Of a stretch of DNA of 22,263 bases, positions 8,322 through 16,023 are shown piece by piece. Position numbers and translations under genes: made by a program. How positions within the stretch are numbered: position 1 is the first letter of the stretch; every line of letters starts with the position of its first letter. This DNA comes from Thermodesulfovibrio sp. (lineage in GTDB: Bacteria > Nitrospirota > Thermodesulfovibrionia > Thermodesulfovibrionales > Thermodesulfovibrionaceae). The notes under the pieces are model-generated. The model had not been told where the DNA came from, searched no databases, and saw only the letters and a program-made list of their open reading frames with translations. The stretch covers positions 1 through 22,263 of the forward strand of contig JAOAGB010000100.1 in the NCBI GenBank assembly GCA_026415995.1, read 5' to 3'.

Positions 8322-8677
8322 TTTATTCCGAATTTTTCAGCTATTTGTTTAATAGTTGCTTTTAGTGGCCCCAAATCAGAAGACTTTACCACATAGGCAT
8401 CTGAAGCCCATACAGAAAAATCATCTCTATAATCGTAGGCAGTAAGCATGATTACGGGTATATTGGGATTTTTTTCTTTTAACTGTCTTAAGACTTGAAT
8501 ACCGTCCACATCAGGCATCATTATGTCAAGAGTTACCATATCAGGTTTTTCTCTGTCAAATAATTCCAATGCTTCTTTCCCTGAATTAGCTATAACTACT
8601 TCATATCCTTCATCTTCGAGTTCTGATTGATAGAGCATCAAAATATTTTTCTCATCATCTACTACCATTATTTTCAT
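8318..8677 (-). CDS. stand-alone CheY-like response regulator receiver
   Basis: A single receiver domain of 119 residues and nothing else. The acidic pair is D7-D8, the phospho-acceptor D51 (TLDIMMPD), the switch T79 (MLTAYD) and the conserved K98 (YVVKSS). There is no DNA-binding or enzymatic output domain, so it must act by protein contact, like CheY, Spo0F or DivK, or pass phosphate on. I use ATG 8677, preceded by GGGAGG with 8 bases of spacing. An in-frame start at 8743 would add 22 residues encoded within the kinase gene and without homology. The start overlaps the end of the kinase gene by 23 bases, so the kinase upstream is the probable phosphodonor. The downstream neighbours are exported peptidases. 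Confidence 0.9.
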   Translation of the reverse strand: MKIMVVDDEKNILMLYQSELEDEGYEVVIANSGKEALELFDREKPDMVTLDIMMPDVDGIQVLRQLKEKNPNIPVIMLTAYDYRDDFSVWASDAYVVKSSDLGPLKATIKQIAEKFGIK

Positions 8678-11261
8678 TACTTTTACCTCCCTCTTTATAA
8701 ATTGGCAAATAAATTTTGAAAATGGTGCCTTTATTTTCCTCACTTTCTACTTTAATTATACCACCATGCTCATCTATAATCTTCTTTGATATGGCAAGAC
8801 CCAATCCAGTGCCATTGATTTTTGTTGTAAAAAAGGGATTAAAAATTTTTTTCAGATTTTCTTTTGAAATACCAGAACCTGTATCTTCAATTTCAATAAT
8901 ACAATATTCATCTGTAACACTTTCTTCTTTAATGCTTTCTCTAAGTTTTTTAGTTCTTATTGTAATAGTTCCATTTTTTGTTGCTTCATTTGCATTTGTT
9001 ACCATATTAAGCAAAACTTCCTTAAGTTTGTCATAACTACCTAAAATTATAATTTCCTCATCTGCCTCGATTAAGAGTCTGTTATTGTCTTTTAAAGTGG
9101 ACTCTGTAAGATTAGCTATATCTGATATTAATTCTTTAACATTAAATGGAATTTTAGAGGATGGTTGAGGCCTTACAAAGCTAAGAGTTTCATTTAATAT
9201 TCTTTCAAGCCTTCTTGTTTCATCAACAATTACTTTTACATATTCCTTTAATTTTTCATCCTTTAATTCTTTATTCAGTCTTTTTGCAAAACCTCCAATT
9301 GCAAGTAACGGATTTCTAATTTCATGAGCAACCTTAGCAGCCATTTCACCTAAGGCAGCCATTTTTTCCATAGAGGCTATTTTCTCTCTCAAATCTCTTA
9401 TCTCTGTTATGTCTCTTGCAAGATTAATCGTACCCCTTAAATTGCCATCTTTATCAAAAATTGGTGAGCTTGATACAAGATATGTACCATCAAGATAATC
9501 TTCCTCTATTTCAGCTATCTTTTCTTTCTTATTATCTATAGCCTGTCGGTGAGGGCAGTTTCTTAATGGATGTTCAGTTCTATGAATAATCTGAAAACAT
9601 TTTTTATTTATAACATCTTTTTCTTCTTTGCCTATTTTTTTTAGAAAAGCTTTATTGACTTTCTTTATAGAATAATATTCATCAGTATAATACAACAAAT
9701 CGGTTATTGAGTCAAACAACATTTCCATCTCTTTTTCAGCTTGTTCCACCTTTTCAAATATCCAAGCATTCTCGATGGCACCTGCTACTTGGTCTGCAAA
9801 TCCCTTTAAAAAATTAATATCTTGATCAGTTATAGGCTTTCGAGTATATAAATTGTCCACCCATATAGCTCCTATTGATTTTCCTTTAGAAATTAATGGA
9901 ACAATAGCATAAGCAAAGCTTCCAAGTTGTTGAATAATTATTGGGTCTGCTTCCTCTTTATGGACATCCTGTATATTAAAAACTTTTTTTTCCTTAACTG
10001 CTTTTACTATTGGAGTATTATTAATATCCAATGGAATGGAAAGATTCTTACATAGTCTATCAAAAAAGGAGTCCTCCTCTAATTCTTTTTTACTCAGTTC
10101 CTCCAGCACTTCATAGAGGCTTTTTTTACTTTTTGACAAACTCGACCATATTTGCCATGCTTCTTCATAATTAGATGGCCCTACAGCCATTTTTCCTCTT
10201 AATGTATTGTTCTCCTCGTCTAAAAGGAAAAGAACAGCTCTATTAAACCCTAATCCTTCACCCATTGTTATAACCGTTAAAATCATTCTTAGAAGTGTAT
10301 TTAGGGATAAAGTGCTTCTTACTACTGAACTAACAAAAAGAATTTTAGTAAGTTCCTCATTTCTTCTTATTAATTCTCTCTCCAATTTCTTTCTCTCTGT
10401 AATATCCCTTCCAATTCTGCTTATTCCTACTATTTCACCAGAAATATTTTTTATGGGAGATAATGTTAGGCTGATTTCTATTAATCTGTGGTCCTTTGTA
10501 ATTCTAACTGTTTCAATATCCTTAAGTATTTCTCCTTGTTTGATTTTTTCAATGTAGAATTTTTCGACTTCCATTAAAAAATCTGGTATTACGGGTAATG
10601 GCTTGCCTATTACTTCCTCTTTTTTGTAACCAAATATTATTTCAGCACCTTTATTCCAGGCTGTTACCACATTATTAAGGTCCGTAGCAACGATTGCATC
10701 AGCAGAGCTTTGTATTAAACTTTCCAGATAACTTTTTAATTCATTTATTTCTTTATACTGCATTGATTTAAGGATGATAAGAGAGGCGATTGATGAAAAG
10801 AGCTCACCGAGCCTTATATCATCTTCTGTAAACTCTCCCATACCTTCTTCTGAATTTATTTTATTGTAAACAAGTATGGTACCGATAATTTGTGCTTCTA
10901 CATCTATTTGTTCTGTGGTATATGTATCTGTCTTTTTTATTACAAGAGGCAAACAAATTGCAGAGTATGCTGGTATATCAACCTCTTCATTCTGAAGATC
11001 GTCTTTGTTAAAAATTTTCACTTTTCCTTCTTGAATTACTCTACCGCATAATCCCTCATTTATATTTATCTCTGGCTTAAAAGATTGTAAATTATAGGTT
11101 GCTGCCACATAAAGTTTTTCATCCTTTATAAGTCTTAAAACTGCTGATTGAGCATTCATTAATTCGGTAACATGAAAAATTAATCTTTCAAGGAGAACAT
11201 TAGTTTCTTCAGATATACCGAGCAAATGGATTAGTTCATATAATGCCTTTAATTCCCTCAT
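8655..11261 (-). CDS. soluble sensor histidine kinase, GAF-PAS-GAF-PAS-HisKA-HATPase
   Basis: Protein of 868 residues without transmembrane segments, so a cytoplasmic sensor. Domains in order: GAF (about 5-165), PAS with its C-cap (about 175-290, ending RDITERKKLE), a second GAF (about 305-500), a second PAS (about 512-625, ending RDITEIRDL), HisKA with phospho-acceptor H646 (KVAHEIRNPL) and HATPase_c (N box around N752-N758, G1 box DTGSG from D793, G2 box GTGLGL from G817). The second PAS contains C555, H560, H564, C569 and H571 in a tight cluster that could bind metal or sense redox. The ligands are unknown. Its ATG shares one base with the glgA stop (TAATG) and its end overlaps the receiver gene. 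It therefore sits between glycogen synthesis and peptidase genes and probably phosphorylates the receiver. Confidence 0.9.
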   Translation of the reverse strand: MRELKALYELIHLLGISEETNVLLERLIFHVTELMNAQSAVLRLIKDEKLYVAATYNLQSFKPEININEGLCGRVIQEGKVKIFNKDDLQNEEVDIPAYSAICLPLVIKKTDTYTTEQIDVEAQIIGTILVYNKINSEEGMGEFTEDDIRLGELFSSIASLIILKSMQYKEINELKSYLESLIQSSADAIVATDLNNVVTAWNKGAEIIFGYKKEEVIGKPLPVIPDFLMEVEKFYIEKIKQGEILKDIETVRITKDHRLIEISLTLSPIKNISGEIVGISRIGRDITERKKLERELIRRNEELTKILFVSSVVRSTLSLNTLLRMILTVITMGEGLGFNRAVLFLLDEENNTLRGKMAVGPSNYEEAWQIWSSLSKSKKSLYEVLEELSKKELEEDSFFDRLCKNLSIPLDINNTPIVKAVKEKKVFNIQDVHKEEADPIIIQQLGSFAYAIVPLISKGKSIGAIWVDNLYTRKPITDQDINFLKGFADQVAGAIENAWIFEKVEQAEKEMEMLFDSITDLLYYTDEYYSIKKVNKAFLKKIGKEEKDVINKKCFQIIHRTEHPLRNCPHRQAIDNKKEKIAEIEEDYLDGTYLVSSSPIFDKDGNLRGTINLARDITEIRDLREKIASMEKMAALGEMAAKVAHEIRNPLLAIGGFAKRLNKELKDEKLKEYVKVIVDETRRLERILNETLSFVRPQPSSKIPFNVKELISDIANLTESTLKDNNRLLIEADEEIIILGSYDKLKEVLLNMVTNANEATKNGTITIRTKKLRESIKEESVTDEYCIIEIEDTGSGISKENLKKIFNPFFTTKINGTGLGLAISKKIIDEHGGIIKVESEENKGTIFKIYLPIYKEGGKSNENNGSR
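8686..8691 (-). promoter_or_regulatory. Shine-Dalgarno sequence fixing the receiver start
   Basis: GGGAGG on the - strand, 8 bases before ATG 8677 and inside the 3' end of the kinase gene. It rules in favour of the short receiver form over the upstream in-frame start at 8743. Confidence 0.7.
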
Positions 11262-12727
11262 TAACTCTTAACCTTTTCGTATAATTTTATATAATCTTTA
11301 CACATTTTTGACCAAGAAAAATCTTTTTTCATTGCGTTTATGCGCATTTGTGTTAATTTTTCCCTGTCATTGTAAATTTGAAGAAACCTTTCCACTGAAA
11401 ATATTAGTGAGACAGGATCAAAGTTTTCAAAGAGAAATCCTGTAATTCCATCTTCTACTGTATCAGCAAATCCACCAGTTTTTCTGCATATGGGAATAGT
11501 GCCGTATCTCATGGCAATTAATTGACTTAATCCACAGGGTTCGTATTTAGATGGTAAAATGATGCTGTCTACTCCTGCATAAATCTTATGAGCTAAAATT
11601 TCATCAAAAACAATAAATGCATGAATTTTTGAAGGAAATTTTTGCTCAATTTCTCGCACTTTGTTTTCATAAAAAGCTTCACCTGTGCCTTCGAAAATAA
11701 TCCCTATTCCTTTGTCTATGAGGCTTGGTAAAGCTTCAATGAGGATATCTATCCCCTTTTGAGAAGCCATTCTCCCAATAAATGCAACGAGTGGGGTATC
11801 AACACTGCATTCAAGGTCTGTCATTTTTATTAATATTTCTTTGTTTTTAATTTTTTCATGAATGTTATGTATTCCATAATTGTGAGCGATATAGGAATCC
11901 TTTTCCGGATTCCATATGCTGTAGTCTATTCCATTTAGAATTCCCATTAGTTTACTCTGTTTTTTTCTCAAAACACCATCAAGTCCGAAGCCATACTCAG
12001 GATTTAATATCTCCTTTGCATAGGTAGGACTTACAGTGGTAACCATGTCAGCATTAAATATACCTCCTTTTAGAAAATTTACCATGCCATAAAATTCTAA
12101 ACAGTCAATGTGAAACATCTCCCAGCCAAAGCCTGTTAATTCAAGCTTTTCTCTTGGGAAAACACCTTGATATCCTAAATTATGAATAGTAAGAATACTT
12201 CTGCTTGTCTCAAAACACATGCATTCTCTGTATAAAGTTTTAAGATAAAGAGGAATAAGAGCTGTGTGCCAATCATGGCAATGAATTATGTCAAATTTAA
12301 AATTTAATATTTTACAAATTTCAAGCACGGCTTTGGAGAAAAAGATAAATCTTTCAGCATTGTCAAGATAGTCACCAGAGTTCGTTCCGTAAAGTCTCTC
12401 TCTATCAAAAAAATCATTATGTTCAATAAAAAATACATTGCCCATCCTGTCTGGTTTCACAATTAAATTTCCTTCACTGTCAACAGTAGCCTTTGCAGAT
12501 CTAATTGTTCCAAATTTTTTGTCTATCCCGATCTGAACCCCGTAGACTATTTCCGTGCTTTCTAAATTATTACTAAATTTTTCCTTTGTTATTCTATAAT
12601 ATGGTAAAAATAGCTTTACATCTATTCCTGCAATAATAAGTTCCTTAAAAATTGCACCAACAACATCTCCTAAACCTCCTGTTTTTGAAAAAGGATAAGC
12701 TTCTGCAGAAACTAAGGCTATCTTCAT
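11261..12727 (-). CDS. glgA: glycogen/starch synthase (GT5)
   Basis: Protein of 488 residues, the usual GlgA length (about 475-500). It transfers glucose from ADP- or UDP-glucose to the non-reducing end of an alpha-1,4-glucan. Visible motifs: K15-TGGLGDV (15-22), the nucleotide-sugar loop of GT5 enzymes; HDWHT (151-155); the phosphate-binding GRMASQKG with R319 and K324; and the catalytic region YEPCGLSQL with E396, followed by KTGGFADTV. I use ATG 12727, with GGGAGG 7 bases upstream. The upstream in-frame start at 12799 would add 24 residues inside the galT-like gene and precede the standard MKIALVSAE start. The ATG overlaps the galT-like stop by four bases (ATGA) and the stop shares a base with the kinase start. 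No glgC or branching enzyme is seen in the window. Confidence 0.95.
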   Translation of the reverse strand: MKIALVSAEAYPFSKTGGLGDVVGAIFKELIIAGIDVKLFLPYYRITKEKFSNNLESTEIVYGVQIGIDKKFGTIRSAKATVDSEGNLIVKPDRMGNVFFIEHNDFFDRERLYGTNSGDYLDNAERFIFFSKAVLEICKILNFKFDIIHCHDWHTALIPLYLKTLYRECMCFETSRSILTIHNLGYQGVFPREKLELTGFGWEMFHIDCLEFYGMVNFLKGGIFNADMVTTVSPTYAKEILNPEYGFGLDGVLRKKQSKLMGILNGIDYSIWNPEKDSYIAHNYGIHNIHEKIKNKEILIKMTDLECSVDTPLVAFIGRMASQKGIDILIEALPSLIDKGIGIIFEGTGEAFYENKVREIEQKFPSKIHAFIVFDEILAHKIYAGVDSIILPSKYEPCGLSQLIAMRYGTIPICRKTGGFADTVEDGITGFLFENFDPVSLIFSVERFLQIYNDREKLTQMRINAMKKDFSWSKMCKDYIKLYEKVKS

Positions 12728-13722
12728 GTTTTTGCCTCCCTCATAAACTTCGCAGCTTCTTCGGGCGGGGTTGGATTGATAAAGAATCCAGACCCCCATT
12801 CAAAGCCAGCTGTTTTAGTAAGTTTGGGTATTATTTCAATGTGCCAGTGATAGTAATCGTTTACTTCGTCATGGAAAGGAGAGGTATGAAGAACATAATT
12901 ATAGGGAGGTGTTTCTAATACAGCGTCGAGCTTTTTTAACGTAGTTTGTAAAGCCTCTGCAAGAAGGGTAAAACTTTTCTCTCTTGGTTCAAATTTTGAT
13001 TCATGTTTTTTTGGTAGTATCCATGTTTCAAATGGTTCTCTTGGTGCAAAGGGCGAAAGAACAATGTAAGATTCATTTTGATATATCACTCTCTTTTCTG
13101 TCTCAAGTTCCTGAGCAATTATATCGCAAAAAATGCATCTATCTCTTAGTTCATAATATTTCTTCGAGGAAATCATTTCCTCTGTCACATGATGGGGCAC
13201 TACAGGTAAGGCTATAAGTTGACTATGAGAGTGTTCAATTGTTGCGCCTGCTACTTCACCTTCATTTTTAAAAATTAAAACATATTTAAATCTTATATCC
13301 TTTTTTAAATCTGTAAGTCTAAAATAATAGGCCCACATAATATCTTCAACAGCTTTCTGAGACATGGTGGACAAAGATGCAAGATGTTCTGGTGTCTCAA
13401 TTATTACTTCATGGGCTCCTATGCCATTCATTTTGTCGTAAACACCCTCTCCTCTTTTATTAAGGTCTCCATGAATTTGTAATGCTGGAAATTTATTGGG
13501 AACAACTCTCAATGTCCATCCCGGTGTATTTGGTGCCGTGTTAGGAGGTCTAAAAGCAATAATTTCGTTAGGAGCAGTATGTTCATTTCCTGGACAAAAT
13601 GGACAAAAGCCTTTGATTTTTCTCTTTTGGGTCATGGGGACAAAGTCAGAGGGTCTTTTACCTCTTTCAACAGCTATTATAACCCATCTTCCTGAAATTG
13701 GATCTCTTCTTAATTCCGACAT
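12724..13722 (-). CDS. galT: GalT-family nucleotidyltransferase (hexose-1-phosphate uridylyl- or adenylyltransferase)
   Basis: HIT-superfamily protein of 332 residues of the galactose-1-phosphate uridylyltransferase family. The active-site motif is H164-S-H166-S-Q168, with H166 as the expected nucleotidylated residue. A first zinc site is suggested by C40-C43 (CPFC) with H113 and H164. A second CxxC pair, C196-C199 (CIFC), with H292/H294 (YHWHIEI) suggests a second structural zinc. E. coli GalT lacks that second CxxC, but the Arabidopsis GalT-like ADP-glucose phosphorylase has a comparable arrangement. No galE or galK is nearby and glgA overlaps by four bases. The real substrate may therefore be ADP-glucose or glucose-1-phosphate rather than galactose. 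The start is ATG 13722 with GGAGG 5 bases upstream. It is the first gene of the long - strand operon and diverges from the palindromic promoter at 13759. Confidence 0.85.
   Translation of the reverse strand: MSELRRDPISGRWVIIAVERGKRPSDFVPMTQKRKIKGFCPFCPGNEHTAPNEIIAFRPPNTAPNTPGWTLRVVPNKFPALQIHGDLNKRGEGVYDKMNGIGAHEVIIETPEHLASLSTMSQKAVEDIMWAYYFRLTDLKKDIRFKYVLIFKNEGEVAGATIEHSHSQLIALPVVPHHVTEEMISSKKYYELRDRCIFCDIIAQELETEKRVIYQNESYIVLSPFAPREPFETWILPKKHESKFEPREKSFTLLAEALQTTLKKLDAVLETPPYNYVLHTSPFHDEVNDYYHWHIEIIPKLTKTAGFEWGSGFFINPTPPEEAAKFMREAKT
12735..12740 (-). promoter_or_regulatory. Shine-Dalgarno sequence fixing the glgA start
   Basis: GGGAGG on the - strand, 7 bases before ATG 12727. It places the start at MKIALVSAE rather than at 12799. 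Confidence 0.7.
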
Positions 13723-13727
13723 GGCAT

Positions 13728-13732
13728 CCTCC
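13728..13732 (-). promoter_or_regulatory. Shine-Dalgarno sequence of the galT-like gene
   Basis: GGAGG on the - strand, 5 bases before ATG 13722. It contrasts with the divergent gene on the other side of the gap, which has no Shine-Dalgarno sequence. Confidence 0.7.
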
Positions 13733-13758
13733 AGTTAATAAAATCTGACCTTAATTTT

Positions 13759-13770
13759 GTATAATTATAC
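13759..13770. promoter_or_regulatory. palindromic double -10 element between divergent operons
   Basis: GTATAATTATAC is a perfect 12-base palindrome, so a consensus TATAAT is read on both strands (13760-13765 on +, 13769-13764 on -). On the - strand an ATGAAA (13792-13787) lies 17 bases upstream and matches the -35 consensus at four of six positions. The predicted start near 13757 gives the galT-like gene a leader of about 35 bases. On the + strand the -35 is poor (ATAAAA, 13738-13743, spacer 16). The predicted start near 13772 is only about three bases before GTG 13775. The two promoters would compete for the same bases. The palindrome could also be an operator. Confidence 0.6.
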
Positions 13771-13774
13771 CATT

Positions 13775-14794
13775 GTGGCAAGACTTTTTCATTATAAAAT
13801 AGTGAACAATGCTTTTGGTGACCCTTGTGTTTTAGTGAAACTACTAAGAGAAAGGAGAGCAATACTTTTAGATGTTGGTGATATAAGAAAAATTCCATTT
13901 AATGAAATTCTAAAAGTAAGTGATATTTTGGTTACTCATACCCATATTGACCATTTCATAGGCTTTGATCAGGTGATAAGAGCTATTTTAAGAAGACAAG
14001 AGCCTCTTAGAGTTTATGGTCCTGAAAATATTATTGAGTGCGTTCATGGAAAACTGATGGGATACACATGGAATCTTGTTGCTGACTATCCGCTAAAGAT
14101 TGAAGTTTATGCAATAAAAGAGGAAGAAATAGTTTTTACAAAATTTGAGGCTTATAAGGGATTTAAACTTGAAAAAATAAAATCTCTTCCAATAAAAAAT
14201 AATCTAATACTTAATGAACCAATGTTTAATGTTAAGGCACTGGTACTTTCCCATGGAACTCCAGTAATTGCCTATTCTATAGAGGAGGATTATCATATAA
14301 ATGTTAACAAAGTTGAACTGGATAAGGAAGGCTTATCTATTGGTCCATGGCTTGGCGAGCTAAAAAGATTGATTAAAACTAATTACGATTATGATCCCTT
14401 AAAAGTATTAAAACCTAAAAGAAAAACTTCAAGCATAAAAATAGAAACACCTAAGGGAAACTTAAATATAGAGGAACTTTTTCATATTCTAAAAATAACG
14501 AAGGGAGAAAAGATTGCCTATGTTATGGATGTTTCACCCACTAAAGAGAATGTCACCAAAATAATTAAGTTTGTGCAAGGTTCAGATATACTTTTCTGTG
14601 AAGCCTATTTTTTAGATAAAGATAAAGATAGATCTATTGAGAGAAATCATCTGACTGCTAAAATTACCGGGGAAATTGCAAGGAAAGCACAGGTTAGAGA
14701 TTTGAAAATCCTTCATATTTCGCCTAAATATATTGAGAATCCTCAGGAAATCTACAGAGAGGTGGAATTATCAAGAGAAGAAATTTTGGAGTAA
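13775..14794 (+). CDS. RNase Z-like metallo-beta-lactamase fold protein
   Basis: Protein of 339 residues with an intact metallo-beta-lactamase metal set: THTHIDH (54-60: H55, H57, D59, H60), H160 (LSHGTP), D252 (YVMDVSP) and a distal His, H314 (ILHIS), or H292 of the NHLTA motif, which is typical of RNase Z/ElaC relatives. The fold and motif spacing point to the tRNA 3'-processing endonuclease branch, but a clear exosite arm is not recognisable. The region 170-245 is an insertion rich in Lys. It could be a tRNase Z or another phosphodiesterase of that branch. I use GTG 13775, since MARLFHYKIV is a natural N-terminus. An in-frame TTG at 13757 lies inside the promoter. There is no Shine-Dalgarno sequence. 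It ends just before the histidine kinase gene and probably shares its transcript. Confidence 0.7.
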   Translation: MARLFHYKIVNNAFGDPCVLVKLLRERRAILLDVGDIRKIPFNEILKVSDILVTHTHIDHFIGFDQVIRAILRRQEPLRVYGPENIIECVHGKLMGYTWNLVADYPLKIEVYAIKEEEIVFTKFEAYKGFKLEKIKSLPIKNNLILNEPMFNVKALVLSHGTPVIAYSIEEDYHINVNKVELDKEGLSIGPWLGELKRLIKTNYDYDPLKVLKPKRKTSSIKIETPKGNLNIEELFHILKITKGEKIAYVMDVSPTKENVTKIIKFVQGSDILFCEAYFLDKDKDRSIERNHLTAKITGEIARKAQVRDLKILHISPKYIENPQEIYREVELSREEILE

Positions 14795-14829
14795 GAATAA
14801 TCATTTTAACAATTGTCTTTATTTCTTCA

Positions 14830-16023
14830 ATGAGCCTTATAATAAGCGGGCATTTATTATATAAAAACGCCAATGAAGCAACTGAAGAAGCACTGAAAAT
14901 GCAAGCATTAGGAATAACAGTGACTCTGGACAGTTTTATTCAGAACTTAAGCATTAAAAAGATTCAAATAGATGGGAGTAACATAATGTCTGAAATGCTT
15001 CTTGATGATAGATGGGAAGGCATAGCCTTTCTTGCCCTTTATGATGAAAAAGGCAAAGTCATTCTTCATTCAAATCCTGCCTTGATAGGTAAAATTTTTG
15101 ATGAGATTAAGTCTCTTAGAGATAAGAAAAGTCCGTTTTATCATAGAGTTATGCTTGGGACAGGCGAGAAAGTTTTCGTTTCTGACACAAGGATAAAAAT
15201 TGCAAACGATCAATATATATTAAGAGTTGCCCTTCATACCTATCCCGCGGAAACACTCTTAAGAACAGCAAAAACTCATCTTATTTTTATGGGATTTTCT
15301 GTTTTATTAATAATTTTTTCAGGAATATTCGCCATATTAATAATAGGCAAAATAGAAAAGATGCAGACAAAAATGAGAGAGCTTGAGAATTTATCAATGC
15401 TTGCAAAGGTATTAGCTCATGAAATAAGAAATCCACTTGGAAGCATAAAGGGATTTTCTCAGTATTTAATAAATAAAATTTCAGAGCCTCAATTGAAGGA
15501 ATACCTTGATATCATTTTAAAGGAAAGCCTGAGACTTGAAAGACTTAGTGATGAACTTTCACATTATGCCAATCCTCATAGTATGAACATAACAGATTTT
15601 AATCTTCAAGAACTTTTTCATGAAATAATATTAAGCTTTATAGGTAAAACGGATATAAATTTTAAATCAGATGTTGAAGGTATTTTCATAAAAACTGATA
15701 GAGACAAGCTGAAGCAGATTCTTACAAACATAATACAGAATGCGGTTGATGCCATGACAGAGGTAGAAGAAAAAAGGATAACTGTAATAGTAAAAAAAAT
15801 CAATGGTAAAATAAAGATTGAAATAACTGATACAGGTATAGGCATGGATGAAGATACGCTAAGAAGAGCAACGGAAGCTTTTTTTACAACTAAACCGAAA
15901 GGAACAGGACTGGGACTTGCAATTGTTAGTAAACTTTGTGAAAGTTTAAAAATAGAATTTAAAATAATGAGTAAAAAAGGAGAAGGCACAACTGTATGGC
16001 TCATAATTCCAGAATCCTTATAG
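14830..16023 (+). CDS. membrane sensor histidine kinase (start uncertain, may begin near 14797)
   Basis: From ATG 14830 the protein has 397 residues: an extracytoplasmic-type sensor region (about 15-145, including WEGIAFLALYDEKGKVI), a transmembrane helix (149-174), HisKA with H197 (VLAHEIRNPLGS) and HATPase_c (N300/N304, D335 in DTGIGMD, GTGLGLAI from 358). With this start the sensor would have no first membrane helix. Reading upstream in frame gives a hydrophobic helix (VRIIILTIVFISS joined to MSLIISG). The frame is open back to the TGA at 14734, but no ATG, GTG or TTG occurs there. A GGAG at 14788-14791 sits 5 bases before an ATA at 14797, followed by ATC and ATT. A non-standard start coupled to the previous stop (14792-14794) is possible. 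The end overlaps its regulator by 28 bases. Confidence 0.85.
   Translation: MSLIISGHLLYKNANEATEEALKMQALGITVTLDSFIQNLSIKKIQIDGSNIMSEMLLDDRWEGIAFLALYDEKGKVILHSNPALIGKIFDEIKSLRDKKSPFYHRVMLGTGEKVFVSDTRIKIANDQYILRVALHTYPAETLLRTAKTHLIFMGFSVLLIIFSGIFAILIIGKIEKMQTKMRELENLSMLAKVLAHEIRNPLGSIKGFSQYLINKISEPQLKEYLDIILKESLRLERLSDELSHYANPHSMNITDFNLQELFHEIILSFIGKTDINFKSDVEGIFIKTDRDKLKQILTNIIQNAVDAMTEVEEKRITVIVKKINGKIKIEITDTGIGMDEDTLRRATEAFFTTKPKGTGLGLAIVSKLCESLKIEFKIMSKKGEGTTVWLIIPESL

Noticed and set aside
8716..9036. Open frame of 106 codons on the + strand opposite the kinase gene
   Set aside because: Antisense shadow of the conserved HATPase domain, with low-complexity Ser/Leu content and no ribosome-binding site.
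10207..10557. Open frame of 116 codons on the + strand opposite the kinase gene
   Set aside because: Antisense to the GAF and PAS domains of a clear kinase; no homology or start signal.
15618..16004. Open frame of 128 codons on the - strand opposite the second kinase
   Set aside because: Antisense shadow of the HATPase domain.
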